A DNA stretch of 64,000 bases. Origin: Zasmidium citrigriseum. Taxonomy: Eukaryota; Ascomycota; Dothideomycetes; Mycosphaerellales; Mycosphaerellaceae. The position numbers and the translations under genes were made by a program. The stretch lies in assembly GCA_002786025.1 (NCBI GenBank), contig NHNW01000006.1, forward strand, positions 1 to 64,000, given 5' to 3'. The notes under the pieces were generated by a model. That model was not told the DNA's origin. It was given only the letters and a program-made list of their open reading frames with translations, and made no database searches. This document shows, piece after piece, positions 35,552-46,730 of the stretch (positions are counted from its first letter, which is position 1; each line of letters opens with the position of its first letter).

Positions 35552-35930
35552 CAATCCAAGAGGATCGACAGACATTGGACAAATTCGACAGACACGACAT
35601 GATACGACACGCATGGGAACGACGGCACGGAACATGCGCTATTCTTAATTGGAATGGGCCTTTTGTTTTTCGATGATGATACCCCACCGAGCGAGCGAGG
35701 CGTTTTTGAAATCAAACGATAGCATAGTATTGAAGCATTCACATGAATCAAGTCATCACATGCCATTGTCTTTCTCGCGCGCAGTCCATTGATATATAGC
35801 CATCACGACCCTGGCTTGGAAAAGCTTCGGTAGTTTATTAACAACGGTAATCAAACTCTCCTCCCGACGCGTCTTCCAAGTCGCGTGTCTTTGAACACTT
35901 CACTTCCACATCCCATCTTCCAGTCAAACC
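35552..35930. other. Intergenic, no gene seen
   Basis: Contains the 3' end of the coiled-coil gene and the leader of the acidic protein. Nothing else recognised. Confidence 0.5.
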
Positions 35931-36491
35931 ATGGCGACAACACCACCCCAATCCCACATCTACATCCTAACTCGCCGCGATCTAATCCACCACACCGACC
36001 ACGAAGGCCGCTACCACATCATCGGGATCTTCGCCACACGCAAAGCCGCCATCCGGCAGGCAAAAGCCCACGTGCGCGAACAACTCGAGCGTGTAGGTGG
36101 ACGAGAGGAAATTTTCGATGGCGATGAATGGGGTTGTGCGATTTATCCGTCGAGGATTGAGGAGTACATGTTGAGGGTTGAGGTTGAGAGGCATCATTTT
36201 GAGGATGGTGGGGTTGTGGTTGGTGGGGATGATGGGGATGATGGGGATGTAGATAGTGAGGATGATGAGGAGGGGTATGGGTTTGAGATTCAGTGGCGGA
36301 GGAGGAGGAATTGTTGGAGTGAGAGTGAGGATGACGATGATGACGAGGAGCCTGAAAGTGGCAGAGAGGACGAGGATGATGAGGATGAAGAAGAGGATCT
36401 GGTGGTCCTGAATCCGCAGCCCGGTAGTAAAAGACAAGCGCCCGTGGACGACGATGGAGCAAGGAGTGTGAGACCACGATATGAACCATAA
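35931..36491 (+). CDS. Acidic hypothetical protein, 186 aa
   Basis: Single exon from a good-context ATG (ACCATGGCG). Residues 1-80 look folded (IYILTRRDLIHHTDHEGRYH, IIGIFATRKAAIRQAKAHVR) and may be a small alpha/beta domain. The second half is low-complexity Asp/Glu/Gly made largely of GAT/GAG/GGG codons, ending with a basic KRQAPVDDDGARSVRPRYEP tail. Codon composition changes sharply between the halves, from C-ending to G-rich codons, which suggests repeat expansion in the acidic part. Function unknown. Confidence 0.65.
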   Translation: MATTPPQSHIYILTRRDLIHHTDHEGRYHIIGIFATRKAAIRQAKAHVREQLERVGGREEIFDGDEWGCAIYPSRIEEYMLRVEVERHHFEDGGVVVGGDDGDDGDVDSEDDEEGYGFEIQWRRRRNCWSESEDDDDDEEPESGREDEDDEDEEEDLVVLNPQPGSKRQAPVDDDGARSVRPRYEP

Positions 36492-36512
36492 TCGGTATCA
36501 CATTCGATTGCT

Positions 36513-37022
36513 CTAACCAGAAAGAACTACCGCCGCCGAAGAGTCTCCAACATACTTCAACGATAGCCTGACGGTCTCGGCCTGAGGACCACCATTGCAC
36601 GCCGATTCCGCACTCTCTACAAGCACAACATCTTCCATGTCGATTTGCTGCATTCCACTCGATCTAAGCCGCCAGGCGTCTTCGAAGCGTTCCAGGTCTT
36701 CGCCCGCTGGTCCTGCCGGCCAGAGGGCGAATTCGAATTTGATTTGGAGGCTGAGGAGGTGGATAGATCCTTCATATCGTTTGCCATTTTCCTGCACAGC
36801 CGTGGCTACGGAGCTGAAGAATTTGGGCATTTCGTCAATGGTGTCGGCTGCAATGTCGCCCATGGCTATGGTTCCAGCGACTTCCGTGGTGGCATTCGCA
36901 GGGTCATCCTTTTCGAACATGTTGAAAGTTGCCTGGCAGGGTGTTGTGATGGATATTTGTAGTTGAGCTTTGAATGCGAGGATGATCGACAGGATGGTGA
37001 GAATTCCAATAGCGATTTCCAT
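36513..37022 (-). CDS. Signal-anchored hypothetical protein, 169 aa
   Basis: The N-terminus MEIAIGILTILSIILAFKAQ is an uncleaved signal anchor or signal peptide. The rest (FNMFEKDDPANATTEVAGTI, then IHLLSLQIKFEFALWP) reads as a compact beta-rich domain with one NAT glycosylation sequon. It is convergent with the acidic gene, with 21 bp between stop codons. A minus-strand frame at 37,293-36,904 overlaps its 5' end in another phase (starts MSDDCYTTSFAGLVGSTC) and could be an upstream exon, but I found no intron of acceptable length joining them. No family recognised. Confidence 0.5.
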   Translation of the reverse strand: MEIAIGILTILSIILAFKAQLQISITTPCQATFNMFEKDDPANATTEVAGTIAMGDIAADTIDEMPKFFSSVATAVQENGKRYEGSIHLLSLQIKFEFALWPAGPAGEDLERFEDAWRLRSSGMQQIDMEDVVLVESAESACNGGPQAETVRLSLKYVGDSSAAVVLSG

Positions 37023-37390
37023 AGGCTTGCAAGTCGAATTGGGTTCTGACTCCCAGAGAAGTCCCCGAGCTTGTAATACCGGCAGAGTGGTCTGCTTGTG
37101 GGGTTCCAGCCTTGATATGGGGTGTCATTCCCAGATTCATGAAGCACAAGATAGCTTCCTGCTGGACATCGTAGATGGCTGTTTGTTGATCATAGGCCGA
37201 CGATGTCCGAGTACAAGCCGCCACCACAGCAAGCGAAGAGCAAGTTGAGCCAACGAGTCCAGCGAAAGACGTGGTGTAACAGTCGTCGGACATCCGGTGG
37301 CTCAAGCTTCAACCCAAGACGATAGACAGCACTGGTACGTCATGTGATAGGGTTTAGCGTCCAGAGTGGGTGAATGTGAACCAGACCACT

Positions 37391-38927
37391 TCAGTTTAGG
37401 TATGCCAGTCCGGGAACAGTCTTACTCCAGTGACCATTGGGATCGTACTTGCGCTTCGTTGCGGCAAGCATGCGCATGGTCACGGGATCCAGAGTGCCAA
37501 AGGGATTTTGCTCTCGAGAAGCATAGTTTGGGTAGATGAAGGGGTGTAGAGCGTTGAGCTTCTTCAACTTTGCTTCGAGTTCTTTCTGAAGCTTGTTGGC
37601 TTGGGTGTCGAAGTAGATGTTGCGGTCGGCGTTCGTCCACCAAAATTCAACTGATACCAACAGCAAAGGTCCATGTGAAGCATTCAGGTTGAAGATGTTG
37701 TTTTGAGCATTGAGATGACTCGAAGTCAGCGGTTGGAAGGTGACACCCAGAACGCCTGTTGAATCGAATTTCGTCTCTTGGGCAAATGCCTTGACGATGT
37801 CGTGCATAGCCAGCATAGCGCTTGGGTTGAGCGTAGTCGTGAGGGTGAACTTGAACCGTCGGAAGCCAAGTGGGTTGCTTTTGTCCACCTCGTCTGCGCT
37901 CTTGCCGATTGTGGTCTTTCGCAGGTGGCCTCCAGTGTGGGACATCTTCTGGAATGCAGTAATGGCGTCGGTTGAAGATTCGCCATCCGTATTCATGAGG
38001 TATACATCATACTCGAATCGCTTCTCGGCCTGTAGCCAAGCGAAAGAGAGGTAGCCTTGAGTGGCAGGATCGCTTTCAGACATAAGCGCTAGATTCCTCA
38101 AGGAGTCGACCACTTTTGGCAGAGCTTTCGCCTCGTACGAGAGGGCGCCAGCGTAGACGGGTCGACTTGGGATGGTGGGCATCTTGATCTTAGTTACGAT
38201 ACCAAACGCCCCGAGTGAGCCTTTCAGTGCCCAGAACAGATCTTCGTGATGGCCAGCGTTGACCCACAGAATCTCGGCCTCCGGGGTCACGATTTCGAAC
38301 TCGATTACGTTGTCACAGGTCCAGCCGTACTGATTTGCAAACCAGGAGAAACCGCCACCAAGGACGTAACCACCTACGCCTACACCACCCACTCTTCCTC
38401 CGGAGACAGTCAGGTTGTCTTTCTGAAGTGCTGAATAGACATCTCGCCAGCGGGCGCCTGGTCCAAGGGTGACAGTCCGGCCCAGATCACCTATGTGGAT
38501 GCCAGACATCTCGGAGAGATCGAAGGTAATGCCTTCATCGATATTCGATGCGCCAGTCACTGAGGAGTGTCCACCGGAAGCAACGGCGATGCTGGCATTG
38601 GAAGGGAAGATGACATCGGCGAGGGCTATTTGAACGTCTCGAGCTCCTCGTGGTAAGAAGCGGCATGACGGGGCCAGTTCTGCCTGTTGGATGGACCAGT
38701 ATTTCTCTCGGGCATGCGCATAGCTCTGCTCTCCTGGAGTCGTGACTTGTTCGGGGAAGAGAGCTTGCAGCAGGGCGCACTGTGGTCGTTAGATTGGGTC
38801 AGATGCTTGAGAGATGGCTTTCTGAGCTTACCGGCGTCGTGTATTGCAGTGGAGTTTGTTGCTGGTGCTGCTGATAGATTTGTGCGGCCGTCAACGTCGC
38901 CGTCAAGGCCAGACTGCACCACCTCAT
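37391..38927 (-). CDS. Secreted FAD-linked oxidase, berberine-bridge-enzyme-like
   Basis: Exon 1 is 38,927-38,832, exon 2 is 38,779-37,391; the intron is 52 bp, phase 0; 494 residues. Exon 1 encodes the signal peptide MRWCSLALTATLTAAQ. FAD_binding_4 (PCMH) motifs: VASGGHSSVTGASNIDEG with the His that normally bonds FAD covalently, GPGARWRDVYSAL, and VGVGGYVLGGGFSW. The second covalent-attachment Cys found in bicovalent BBE enzymes is replaced here (SGGRVGGVGVGG), so FAD is expected to be attached through His only. The C-terminus holds the BBE motif (NYASREQNPFG...RKYDPNGHW). It would oxidise an alcohol, sugar or alkaloid-type substrate outside the cell, passing electrons to oxygen. It is divergent from the YTH gene with 439 bp between the starts. 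Confidence 0.9.
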
Positions 38928-39366
38928 GCTCGGCAGCGTATGTTGACAATCTGCGGGGCCTTATCGCGTGCAGTTCAAAATCGACGGACCTTGAGAGGAG
39001 GATCGGGTTGATATGCGCGGGAGAAGCGATTTCTCCGCTCGTGAAGAAAGGTTCCGGCGGATGGAAGATGAAGGAAAGACACACTTACCGTTGCGAGGTT
39101 AGCAGCGTTCACGATCGAGTGTTTGGCAAGCACCGCACATGCTGCCACGCGTCAGGGATGTTGCTTGGGATGAGGTGGTCGTCGCCGTGGCCCGAAGATA
39201 CAGCATGTCGGAGCATCGGCGAGCGGGAGCGCGGGAGCGCTAGCTAAGCGAGAACGCGGAGGCAGGCGCGACATCAAACTCTAAAAAGCTTCCTACTTGA
39301 CCTGTGAGCTCCATCGTCAACCGTCAATCCATCGAGCCCAACACATCGCCACCGCGGGATCCCAAG
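38928..39366. promoter_or_regulatory. Shared upstream region of oxidase and YTH genes
   Basis: A 439-bp divergent intergenic region between start codons. It holds a GC-rich stretch with repeated gcgagcgggagcgcgggagcgc near 39,215-39,245. No named binding site can be assigned from sequence alone. Confidence 0.4.
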
Positions 39367-41539
39367 ATGGATTGGGACAACCCCATGGCCGTGTTCGGCT
39401 TCGAGGACGATGAGCCTCAGGAACAGAACGGTGAAGTATACGATGAGCATGAGCATGATGATTTCTACGGTGACGACAACCCCAAAGACGACGCCCACCC
39501 AGGAGTACGTTTTTGGCTGCGTTTGCATGTGATGAACTGGCTGACTGTCAATCTCTCTCCTAGGCTTCCGAACCTTCGAATCTCGTTGAACAGAACAACA
39601 CGACTACTACTGCTGCCGTACTTCCTCACATCACCCCCGATCAGAAAGAAAAGAACCAGAAGACGCTGGACATGCTACGCAGCAAGCTGATGGCTCAGCG
39701 TCAAAACACCCCTTCCAAAGCAGTCTCCCGCTCCGGCACTCCTGCTCAGAACAACTCACTACCAGCTGATGCCTCGCGAAATGCAGCTGTATCCACCCAA
39801 CCCAATGCTCAACCTCAGATCGACACTGCGATTAAAGAGGAGGTGAAACCAAACAACGAGCCATCAAGTGATGTAAACGGTGTCGAGGCTCTCCTCAACG
39901 AGGGCAAAGCTAGGGCGGATGCAAAGATGGCTGCTCTCACGGCGGCCAAGAACGCACAAGCGAGCAAGCAAGCCGCCGCCGCCAATGCAAACGGCGAGGC
40001 AAAGCATCAAAAGCAGCAGCAAACCGCACCCGCACAGGAAGACAGCCCTGCACCAGCAAAACAACGCGATGAGCACCCCGGCCGCCCTACTAACCTCTCC
40101 GACGCATACTATGCTGATCTGCCAGCCTGGCTGGAGATAACAGGCTATCATAACGTAGGCTGGCGAGAAGCCAAGTTGTCAGCGTACAAAGAGCGGAAGG
40201 CTCTGGAAGAAGAGGCTGCTCGCATTGCTGAGAGATTGGAGAAGCTGAAGCAGGCCGAGCAAGAGGCGATGCAATCCCTCAGAATGAGTACGCCCAAGCC
40301 GGCCGCTGCCAACATGGCTCCACCGCCTCTGCCTGCCACCATGCCAGCTGAGAACTCTAAGCTCACGACCAACGGCATCAACGGTGCCAAGCGTGCGCAC
40401 TCTCCAGCATCACACCCACCAGAGAAGATTCAGCGTCGTGACGATGACGCCGGTTTCCGCATTCGCGGAGCCAACGATTCGCCCACCGATGCCCGCCCAC
40501 CAGGCTTCCGCCGCCCCCGCACTCCTAGCCCACCAGGCCTCGAACGCCGCATCGCCTACCCAGACGCTCGCCGCCGCTCGATCGATCAGCGCAAGCAAGG
40601 TGCGCCAAAGAGTAGGGATCCTTCTCTGGAGCGTCGGCAGTCCTACTATCAGCGCGACGGCGATAGCTACTACGACAGCTACACCCCACGAGAGCCTCCA
40701 CGAGCGGGCTATAACGGACCCAACCGTAACAACTCGATCTCGCGAGCCCCGCAGTACAGGGGCAGCGTGCCTCTGGATCTGCGCAAAGGTGGTCAGTCTC
40801 CTTTCCGTCGTGCGTAAATTGGTCTTGCTATGCCATGGGTGCTTTGTTGTGATATGGTTATCCAAGCATTTTGTACTTAAAGAAAGACTAAAAGCATTTC
40901 AAGACCAAGGACATTTTCCCCTTCCTATGTTCCCGTATCTGACTTGTACGTATAGGGGTCCGTTACTTCATCATCAAGTCCTGGAATCACGAGAACGTTC
41001 TCACTGCTCAGCGTGAGAATCTCTGGGCCACCCAAGAAAAGAACGAGGAGATTCTCGCCGAAGCCTACAACACTTCGCGCCATGTGATCTTGCTGTTCAG
41101 TGTCAACAAGAGCATGGGTAAGTATAATCGTTTGCGAAGTGTGCGGCTATGTGACTAATGTTTCTCTTTCTCTCCTTGAACAGCATTCCAAGGATACGTA
41201 AGTAGTCTTACTTGACTTTGCTCGGTCCGTTCTCACATCTGACGACAGGCACTCATGACCTCGCCTCCGGATGGCTCGTTGCCCAAGCCCGCATTCGCTA
41301 CAAAGTTGAAGTGGGACACGAGCGCCGCCTTCGAATTGCGCTGGCTCAGCACCACACCCATCCACTTCAAACTCGTAGGCCACATCAAAAACACGCTCAA
41401 TCGGGATGAGCAAGGTGAACCAAGAGCTGTGCTTGTAGGAAAAGATGGTCAAGAAGTCAGTGCTGACGCAGGTATGGGCGTCGTTTGGATTATGGACGAG
41501 GCAGAGATCGTTGAGAAAGAGAGAGACGGTCGTCGTTAG
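39367..41539 (+). CDS. YTH-domain RNA-binding protein (m6A reader)
   Basis: Five exons: 39,367-39,504, 39,564-40,809, 40,956-41,117, 41,184-41,197 and 41,249-41,539, giving 616 residues. The first ~460 residues are disordered: an acidic start (MDWDNPMAVFGFEDDEPQEQ), a coil near ERKALEEEAARIAERLEKL, and an Arg/Ser/Pro-rich region typical of nuclear RNA-binding proteins. The YTH domain begins RYFIIKSWNHENVLTAQ and includes ENLWATQ, ILLFSVNKSMAFQGYALM, FELRWLSTTP and LVGKDGQEV, with Trp residues at the positions expected for the m6A-binding aromatic cage. The short loop and KSWNHENV resemble the YTHDC1 type. Exon 4 is only 14 nt and encodes the centre of the FQGYA motif; without it the frame breaks, so the microexon is well supported. 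Confidence 0.92.
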
Positions 41540-42008
41540 ACGCTTGCAGCGGCATGCGAGCTGGAAAAAACGGCGCTTTAACCTCCCACTCAAAAGCAGA
41601 ACAGAGGTATGAGATGGCTCGCATATTCGTCCTCTTTGCTCGACTCTTTCATCATTCAAGTAGGTCGACATTTATGTGGTGTCTCGCGCCTGGTTGCTGG
41701 CGAGTCATACTACGTTCTGGACAGGGTTGATTGATGTTTTGGGTGGACGAGTAGGTTCATGAAGACTTCCAACACTCAAAACCTCTCCAACTGCAGAATG
41801 TTCTTCAGCAGACGGCTACTCGAAGTTCTTGAATGAAGGGTGGAGAATCGGCGTGGCTAAATGCAAAGTAGGCGAGCGTGTCTCGAATTCTTCCGAAATG
41901 AGAGCGAGCGAGCTCACGTCTCATGTAGAACACCTCTACCAAGCGAGGCGGCGACAAAAAGGACTTTGAATCCTTCGACGACTTCATCAACTCTTACAAG
42001 ACTACAAC
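41540..42008. other. Intergenic upstream of the galactanase
   Basis: About 470 bp between YTH and GH53 genes. No gene seen. Confidence 0.5.
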
Positions 42009-43058
42009 ATGTCGTTACACGTTCTGGCTCTGCTGGCAGTAGCTGCCAACGCCCTTACATACAAAGGCGTCGACTGGTCCTCACTCCTCATCGAAGAAGA
42101 CGCTGGCGTCTCCTACAGCACATCATCCGGCACCGTCTCCCCTCTCGAAACGATTCTTTCCGACGCAGGCGTCAACATCGTCCGCCAAAGAATCTGGGTA
42201 AACCCTTCTGACGGAAACTACAACCTCGACTACAACCTCGAACTCGCACAACGCGCCAAAGCAGCAGGTCTCGAAATCTACCTCGACTTCCACTATAGCG
42301 ACACCTGGGCTGACCCCTCCCACCAAACAACACCCTCAGCATGGGCAGACTCCGGAATCGATGATCTCGCGTGGCAGGTGTATAACTACACCCTCGACAC
42401 AATGAACGCCTTCCAAGATGCTGGGATCTCGTTGAGCCTAGTGAGCATCGGCAACGAAATCACCGCCGGTATGCTCTGGCCCCTCGGCGACGTCGACGAA
42501 ACCGACGGACCCTACAACCTCGCCCGCCTCCTCCACTCCGCTTCTTCCGGTATCAAAGACTCCACTATCGCCACCCAGCCCAAAATCCTCGTCCACTTGG
42601 ACAACGGCTGGAACTACGATACCCAGGAATGGTGGTACGACACCATCCTCTCCCAAGGTCCCTTCCTCGATTCCGACTACGACGTCCAAGCGGTCTCTTA
42701 CTACCCCTTCTACAATCCCTCTGCGACTCTCTCCTCGCTCTCCTCGAGCTTGAGCAACATGGCGTCCAAGTACGGCAAGGAGATCATGGTCGTCGAGACG
42801 AATTGGCCGGTCAGTTGTCCGAATCCGGAGTATGCTTTCCCTTCTGATGCGAGTGATATTCCTTTCTCGGCTGCTGGGCAGGAGACTTGGTTGAGGGATG
42901 TTGCGGAGGTTGTGGAGGGGGCAGGTGGTACGGGGCTGTTTTATTGGGAACCGGCGTGGTTGGACAATGCCGGGCTGGGTAGTAGTTGTGATAACAACTT
43001 GATGTTCGATGCGAACGGGGTAGCGCTAGAGAGTCTGGCGGTCTTCGCAGAGCTGTAG
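42009..43058 (+). CDS. Arabinogalactan endo-beta-1,4-galactanase, GH53
   Basis: Single exon, 349 residues, the normal size of fungal GH53 enzymes. MSLHVLALLAVAANA is a signal peptide and YKGVDWSSLL the typical start of the mature enzyme. Signature blocks follow: VNIVRQRIWVNPSDGNYNLD, LEIYLDFHYSDTWADPSHQ, and the two catalytic Glu in SIGNEITAGMLWP (acid/base, about residue 149) and VVETNWPVSC (nucleophile, about residue 262). FYWEPAW closes the barrel, and paired Cys near the C-terminus (SSCDNN) may form a disulfide. It is secreted and cuts beta-1,4-galactan side chains of pectin in plant cell walls, consistent with a plant-associated or saprotrophic fungus. Confidence 0.95.
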   Translation: MSLHVLALLAVAANALTYKGVDWSSLLIEEDAGVSYSTSSGTVSPLETILSDAGVNIVRQRIWVNPSDGNYNLDYNLELAQRAKAAGLEIYLDFHYSDTWADPSHQTTPSAWADSGIDDLAWQVYNYTLDTMNAFQDAGISLSLVSIGNEITAGMLWPLGDVDETDGPYNLARLLHSASSGIKDSTIATQPKILVHLDNGWNYDTQEWWYDTILSQGPFLDSDYDVQAVSYYPFYNPSATLSSLSSSLSNMASKYGKEIMVVETNWPVSCPNPEYAFPSDASDIPFSAAGQETWLRDVAEVVEGAGGTGLFYWEPAWLDNAGLGSSCDNNLMFDANGVALESLAVFAEL

Positions 43059-43328
43059 ACCGTGGAATGGAGGGTAGTCTAGTTGTTGAGATAACTGACG
43101 GTAGAATGTGCTTGATGGTTGACGAGTCTGGAATATCCTTCTGCTGTATCTGTCTTGTCCGTGGGAACGTGGCTATTTATGGCTATGATGGCGCTTGTGT
43201 TCAGCCATTGTAGCACAAGATCTCGCTTCTTTTTCAGCTCCAGGGGCTGGAACCTCACTGCATTGTCGACCTCTAGCCTTGCAAATGCTTTCTCGTTTCT
43301 CTCTACTTGCCATGACAATCCCACCATC

Positions 43329-44822
43329 ATGACGATGTCTACGGTCTTGGAGAACGAGTTCGTATGGAGAACATTCTTCCCCCTTCGTGATCCCTCCATC
43401 CAAGAGCGCCTGGAGCTCGACGTTCTCGAATGGTACTCTGATGACAGCACACCACCACAACGACTAGACCCTCCTCTCAAGACAGCTCAGGCTCTTATCG
43501 ATCGAGACGAAGACGAATCGCTGAATTGCAGCCTTCGAATCGTCTTCTTGCCGAGAGATCCACCCGATGTCCCTGAAGACGCTGCTTTCGAGGCGATACA
43601 CCGCCACTTCGCTTTCCCGTCTTGCTGGCTCACGGAGCGGTTGCGACATATCACTCACTCTTTCGGCGCTCAGCAAAATGTGCAAGAACCAGGCGTTGAT
43701 GTAGCATGGCTCCGACTCCTATGCAAAGACGTCCAGATCCGGGAGACGGTCAAGAAAGGCAAGCTGCAATTCTACGAGATCGTCAATGACGACCTGAACG
43801 AAGATCTCCAGGGTGGGAGTCAAGATAGTTGGAGATGGTGGCGTCTCGATGCTTTCGTCCACACGCGAATGAGACAGGGAAGCTCGAAATGCGTGACACT
43901 GTTTTGCTTCAACCAGAAGTACGAGATCAGAGAACGCTTCGAGCAGTTGCTGCGATGCAAGGAATGGAGAGATGTTGTGGAGGAGCCCTACCTTCTCTTC
44001 AGCATTCTTCTTGAGCAATGGTATCTTCTCTTCGACCCAATCACCTGGCATCTCCGCGATGTCTTCCGGCCTCTTGAGATCTCGACGCTCCATCGCAGCA
44101 ACCGGCGACAGGCCAAAGATTTCGACGACGACATCATCGACCTGGACTTCGCCGGTCTCCACAACCTCTCGAAACACTGCACCTACCTCCTCGAAGCCGC
44201 CGAAGCAGTCCTCCTCGCCATAGACGCCATGACCACACACCATCGCTTCCTACACACGAAAAGCGCAACAACCTTATCAAACGTAGCAGCCACATCCTTA
44301 ACCTACCGCAAAACCTCCTTCCAATCAACTCAGCTCCAACTCCGCAGTCTCGACAAGCGAATGAGCAACACAATCAGCCTAGCCTTCAACCTCGTCACAC
44401 AAGAAGACAGCCGAACGATGAAAATCGACAGCAACGCAATGAAAGCCATCGCTGTGCTGACCTTGATCTTTCTGCCTCTGACCGGCATCGGCTCCGTCTT
44501 CAGCACGCCGTTCTTTGATGTGGATTTCGATTCTGAGCGAAGGAGGCTTCAAGTTGCAAGATCGATTTGGATCTTCTGGGTCATTGTGGTCCCTTTGACG
44601 AGCATCTTGCTGGGCTCGTGGCTCGTTTGGTACCGTGGGACAAAGGTCAAGAGGATGGGTAGAGCGACGAATGGTGTTGGTGAGCCGGAACGTACATCGA
44701 GATTCCACATCATCGCTCGAAGGATTGAGAAGGCAGCCGATTTCGAGCTTCAACCGCTCTCTTCGTGGTTTCGAAGGCCGAGGAAGGACATGACTGCCTC
44801 TTCTTCTCACGACACAATTTAG
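43329..44822 (+). CDS. CorA-like membrane protein
   Basis: About 497 residues from MTMSTVLENEFVWRT; the frame is open 70 codons further upstream, but that part has poor composition. A large soluble domain (VDVAWLRLLCKDVQIRE, WWRLDAFVHTRM) leads into a long amphipathic helix (TYRKTSFQSTQLQLRSLDKR). Two C-terminal TM segments follow, AIAVLTLIFLPLTGIGSVF and IWIFWVIVVPLTSILLGSW. The helix-TM-loop-TM order and the MKAIAVLTLIFLPLT...VFS sequence are those of fungal CorA-like (Mg2+ transporter family) proteins. The diagnostic GMN motif between the TMs is absent, so Mg2+ transport is doubtful. Many such proteins are expanded in filamentous ascomycetes with no known role. Confidence 0.8.
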   Translation: MTMSTVLENEFVWRTFFPLRDPSIQERLELDVLEWYSDDSTPPQRLDPPLKTAQALIDRDEDESLNCSLRIVFLPRDPPDVPEDAAFEAIHRHFAFPSCWLTERLRHITHSFGAQQNVQEPGVDVAWLRLLCKDVQIRETVKKGKLQFYEIVNDDLNEDLQGGSQDSWRWWRLDAFVHTRMRQGSSKCVTLFCFNQKYEIRERFEQLLRCKEWRDVVEEPYLLFSILLEQWYLLFDPITWHLRDVFRPLEISTLHRSNRRQAKDFDDDIIDLDFAGLHNLSKHCTYLLEAAEAVLLAIDAMTTHHRFLHTKSATTLSNVAATSLTYRKTSFQSTQLQLRSLDKRMSNTISLAFNLVTQEDSRTMKIDSNAMKAIAVLTLIFLPLTGIGSVFSTPFFDVDFDSERRRLQVARSIWIFWVIVVPLTSILLGSWLVWYRGTKVKRMGRATNGVGEPERTSRFHIIARRIEKAADFELQPLSSWFRRPRKDMTASSSHDTI

Positions 44823-46249
44823 AGCACTTGGTTGTCCACCCGGTGGCTCCAATCTCATGCTCTCTCGCTCGCAGAATCGGCACCGAGAAGGAAGGAGTGA
44901 TACTTCGAGCTTCGAAATCATTCCTCGAGGAACAAGCCATCAATCCTGAATGTACTCGTAGTCGTACGGCAAGAATCCTAGGCCACGCGCCGCCCACGCG
45001 CCAGGCATCTCTTGGCCGGTTGAAGCAGGATTGCGGAAAGGATTTGGGGGCTTGATTCTACCAGTTAGCACCACAACCGCTCCCATCCAATGATCCTACG
45101 CCTCAAGTATAGCGATTGCTAAGCATTCTGTACCCGGGAAGCAAGACCACCGGTGTCTGGCTTAGGCTAGGTCGTACTCTGCATCTCTCCAAAATGGAAA
45201 GGCAGTAGTGGGAAGGATTAGTGAAGGAGAACTCGAGGGCGTTGTGCCATGCGGCGCAGCGTTTTCCTCTGAATGGCTGCCGCAGGATTTGCAGGTCGGT
45301 CAGGGCCAGGACGAGGCATCGCAAGCAAAAGTTTTTCATCGCCTTCCAACGTTTCGGAGTCACCGATGGATAGACCAAAGCTTTGGTCGCCGGGGGTGAT
45401 TCCTCAGGCTCTGGTCGAAACAGAGGGCAAATTGCGAGCTTCGCTTTGGGTGAAGTGAGCCGGACTTCGCACTGCAGTTGGTAATCGCAACCTAGTACGT
45501 GTAACAACCTCAATGCTTAGCCTTCTCTGTGGAGCCGAGGCATAGCGCCTATACTCCTCGTCGATCATCCTTTTTTTTGTGTAAATCCTGAGGATGATGA
45601 CTTGTCAATTAGAGTTGCTATTGTTGTCTTCATCCGTCTTGTCCGGCACAGGAGTAGGATCACCAACTGCATCGGGTTGAGTAGCTCGCATGAGTAGATG
45701 TTGTTGCCGTGCTCTTCACAACGATGGATGGAATCCTGACTGTTGGCGGCTCAAGCAGCTCCTCCTAAGGTAAACGATGGGCTTGGCAATCCTTTGTAGA
45801 TGGAGAAACGTGATGATGATGCACGATCCCGAGACAAGACCTATCCACGGCTGTCAGGACTCCTTCCGTAGGGCGGAAGGAATCAGGATGGTCGGAGTGG
45901 CCGTCGAGTGAGCAACGCCCAGACCACCAGATCATCGTTCAATAAGCAAGTAGAGTTCGCCGTTGCGTTTCCAGATGGAAGGAGCGAGGATGAAGGATTT
46001 TCAAAGTAGGGGTCATCAGTGGTCAGAGCATCCCGTCATCAGAAGAATCCCGCCATGCGAGGCTCGGAGCGCGTGGAGTCTTTCGGGCTCCTGCCGAAGG
46101 TATAATGAGCGAGCGGGTAACCAGTTCATTCCTCTGAGGATTCGCTGGCTAGTCTTGTTGGAGATGTGTATGCGGACGTCGGAATACATGTTAGTCCACA
46201 AGGTCGGTGGTCTTGTTGGTTATGATGCCCTAAAAGGATGGTTTGCTCC
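44823..46249. other. Intergenic, no supported gene
   Basis: Several open frames under 140 codons overlap on both strands, none with a domain or signal peptide. A poly-T run (ttttttttg) lies near 45,571. No repeat or tRNA recognised. Confidence 0.5.
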
Positions 46250-46252
46250 CTA

Positions 46253-46730
46253 ATCTGATTCATGCAGACCGGTGCACATGTGGTATGTTAATCCGTCAAC
46301 AACATCGTCCATGGTGTATGCATCATTGACAATCGGAGTTTCTGGTTTGGTTGCGAGAAGCGCTGCCCGTTGTATGTATTTCCGTGCAGAATCCTGACCA
46401 ACATGTTGATTGTCCAGCCATGCGGACGAGGTTACCCAACGTTCATATCCTGCGTCATTCACCGGTCAAAAGTTGAGCCTCACCAAAGGGAGACGCCGTG
46501 GGGGAGGATGTGTTGGTGCTTCCAGCTATACGCACCTTCCCAAACGAGGCATTGCTCTGTTTGGATGTAGTTGCGAACGTGTTGATTCCAGTATAGACAT
46601 CAGCACTGCCCGTAACAAGAAATCTTTGAGTTGTTCGAGCGCACGTAGCTGTGTTGCTGTGCTGCAAGTTGGTGATGAACTTCCGAAGCTCACTTGGATG
46701 TCGTCGGGATTCGGGTCCAATCGAATGCAC
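46253..46730 (-). CDS. Possible hypothetical gene (partial model)
   Basis: Two minus-strand frames, 46,730-46,455 and 46,462-46,253, can be joined in phase (TTT-G|GA-TAT) across a GTGAGG...GCAG interval into a protein with natural-looking composition (GYERWVTSSAWLDNQHVGQD; TKPETPIVNDAYTMDDVVDG). The interval is only about 34 bp, too short for a normal fungal intron. An upstream exon joined by a 46-bp intron with a perfect TACTAAC branch site (intron about 46,783-46,738) would add a Cys/Lys-rich N-terminus. No family is recognised and the 5' end is unresolved. Confidence 0.28.
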
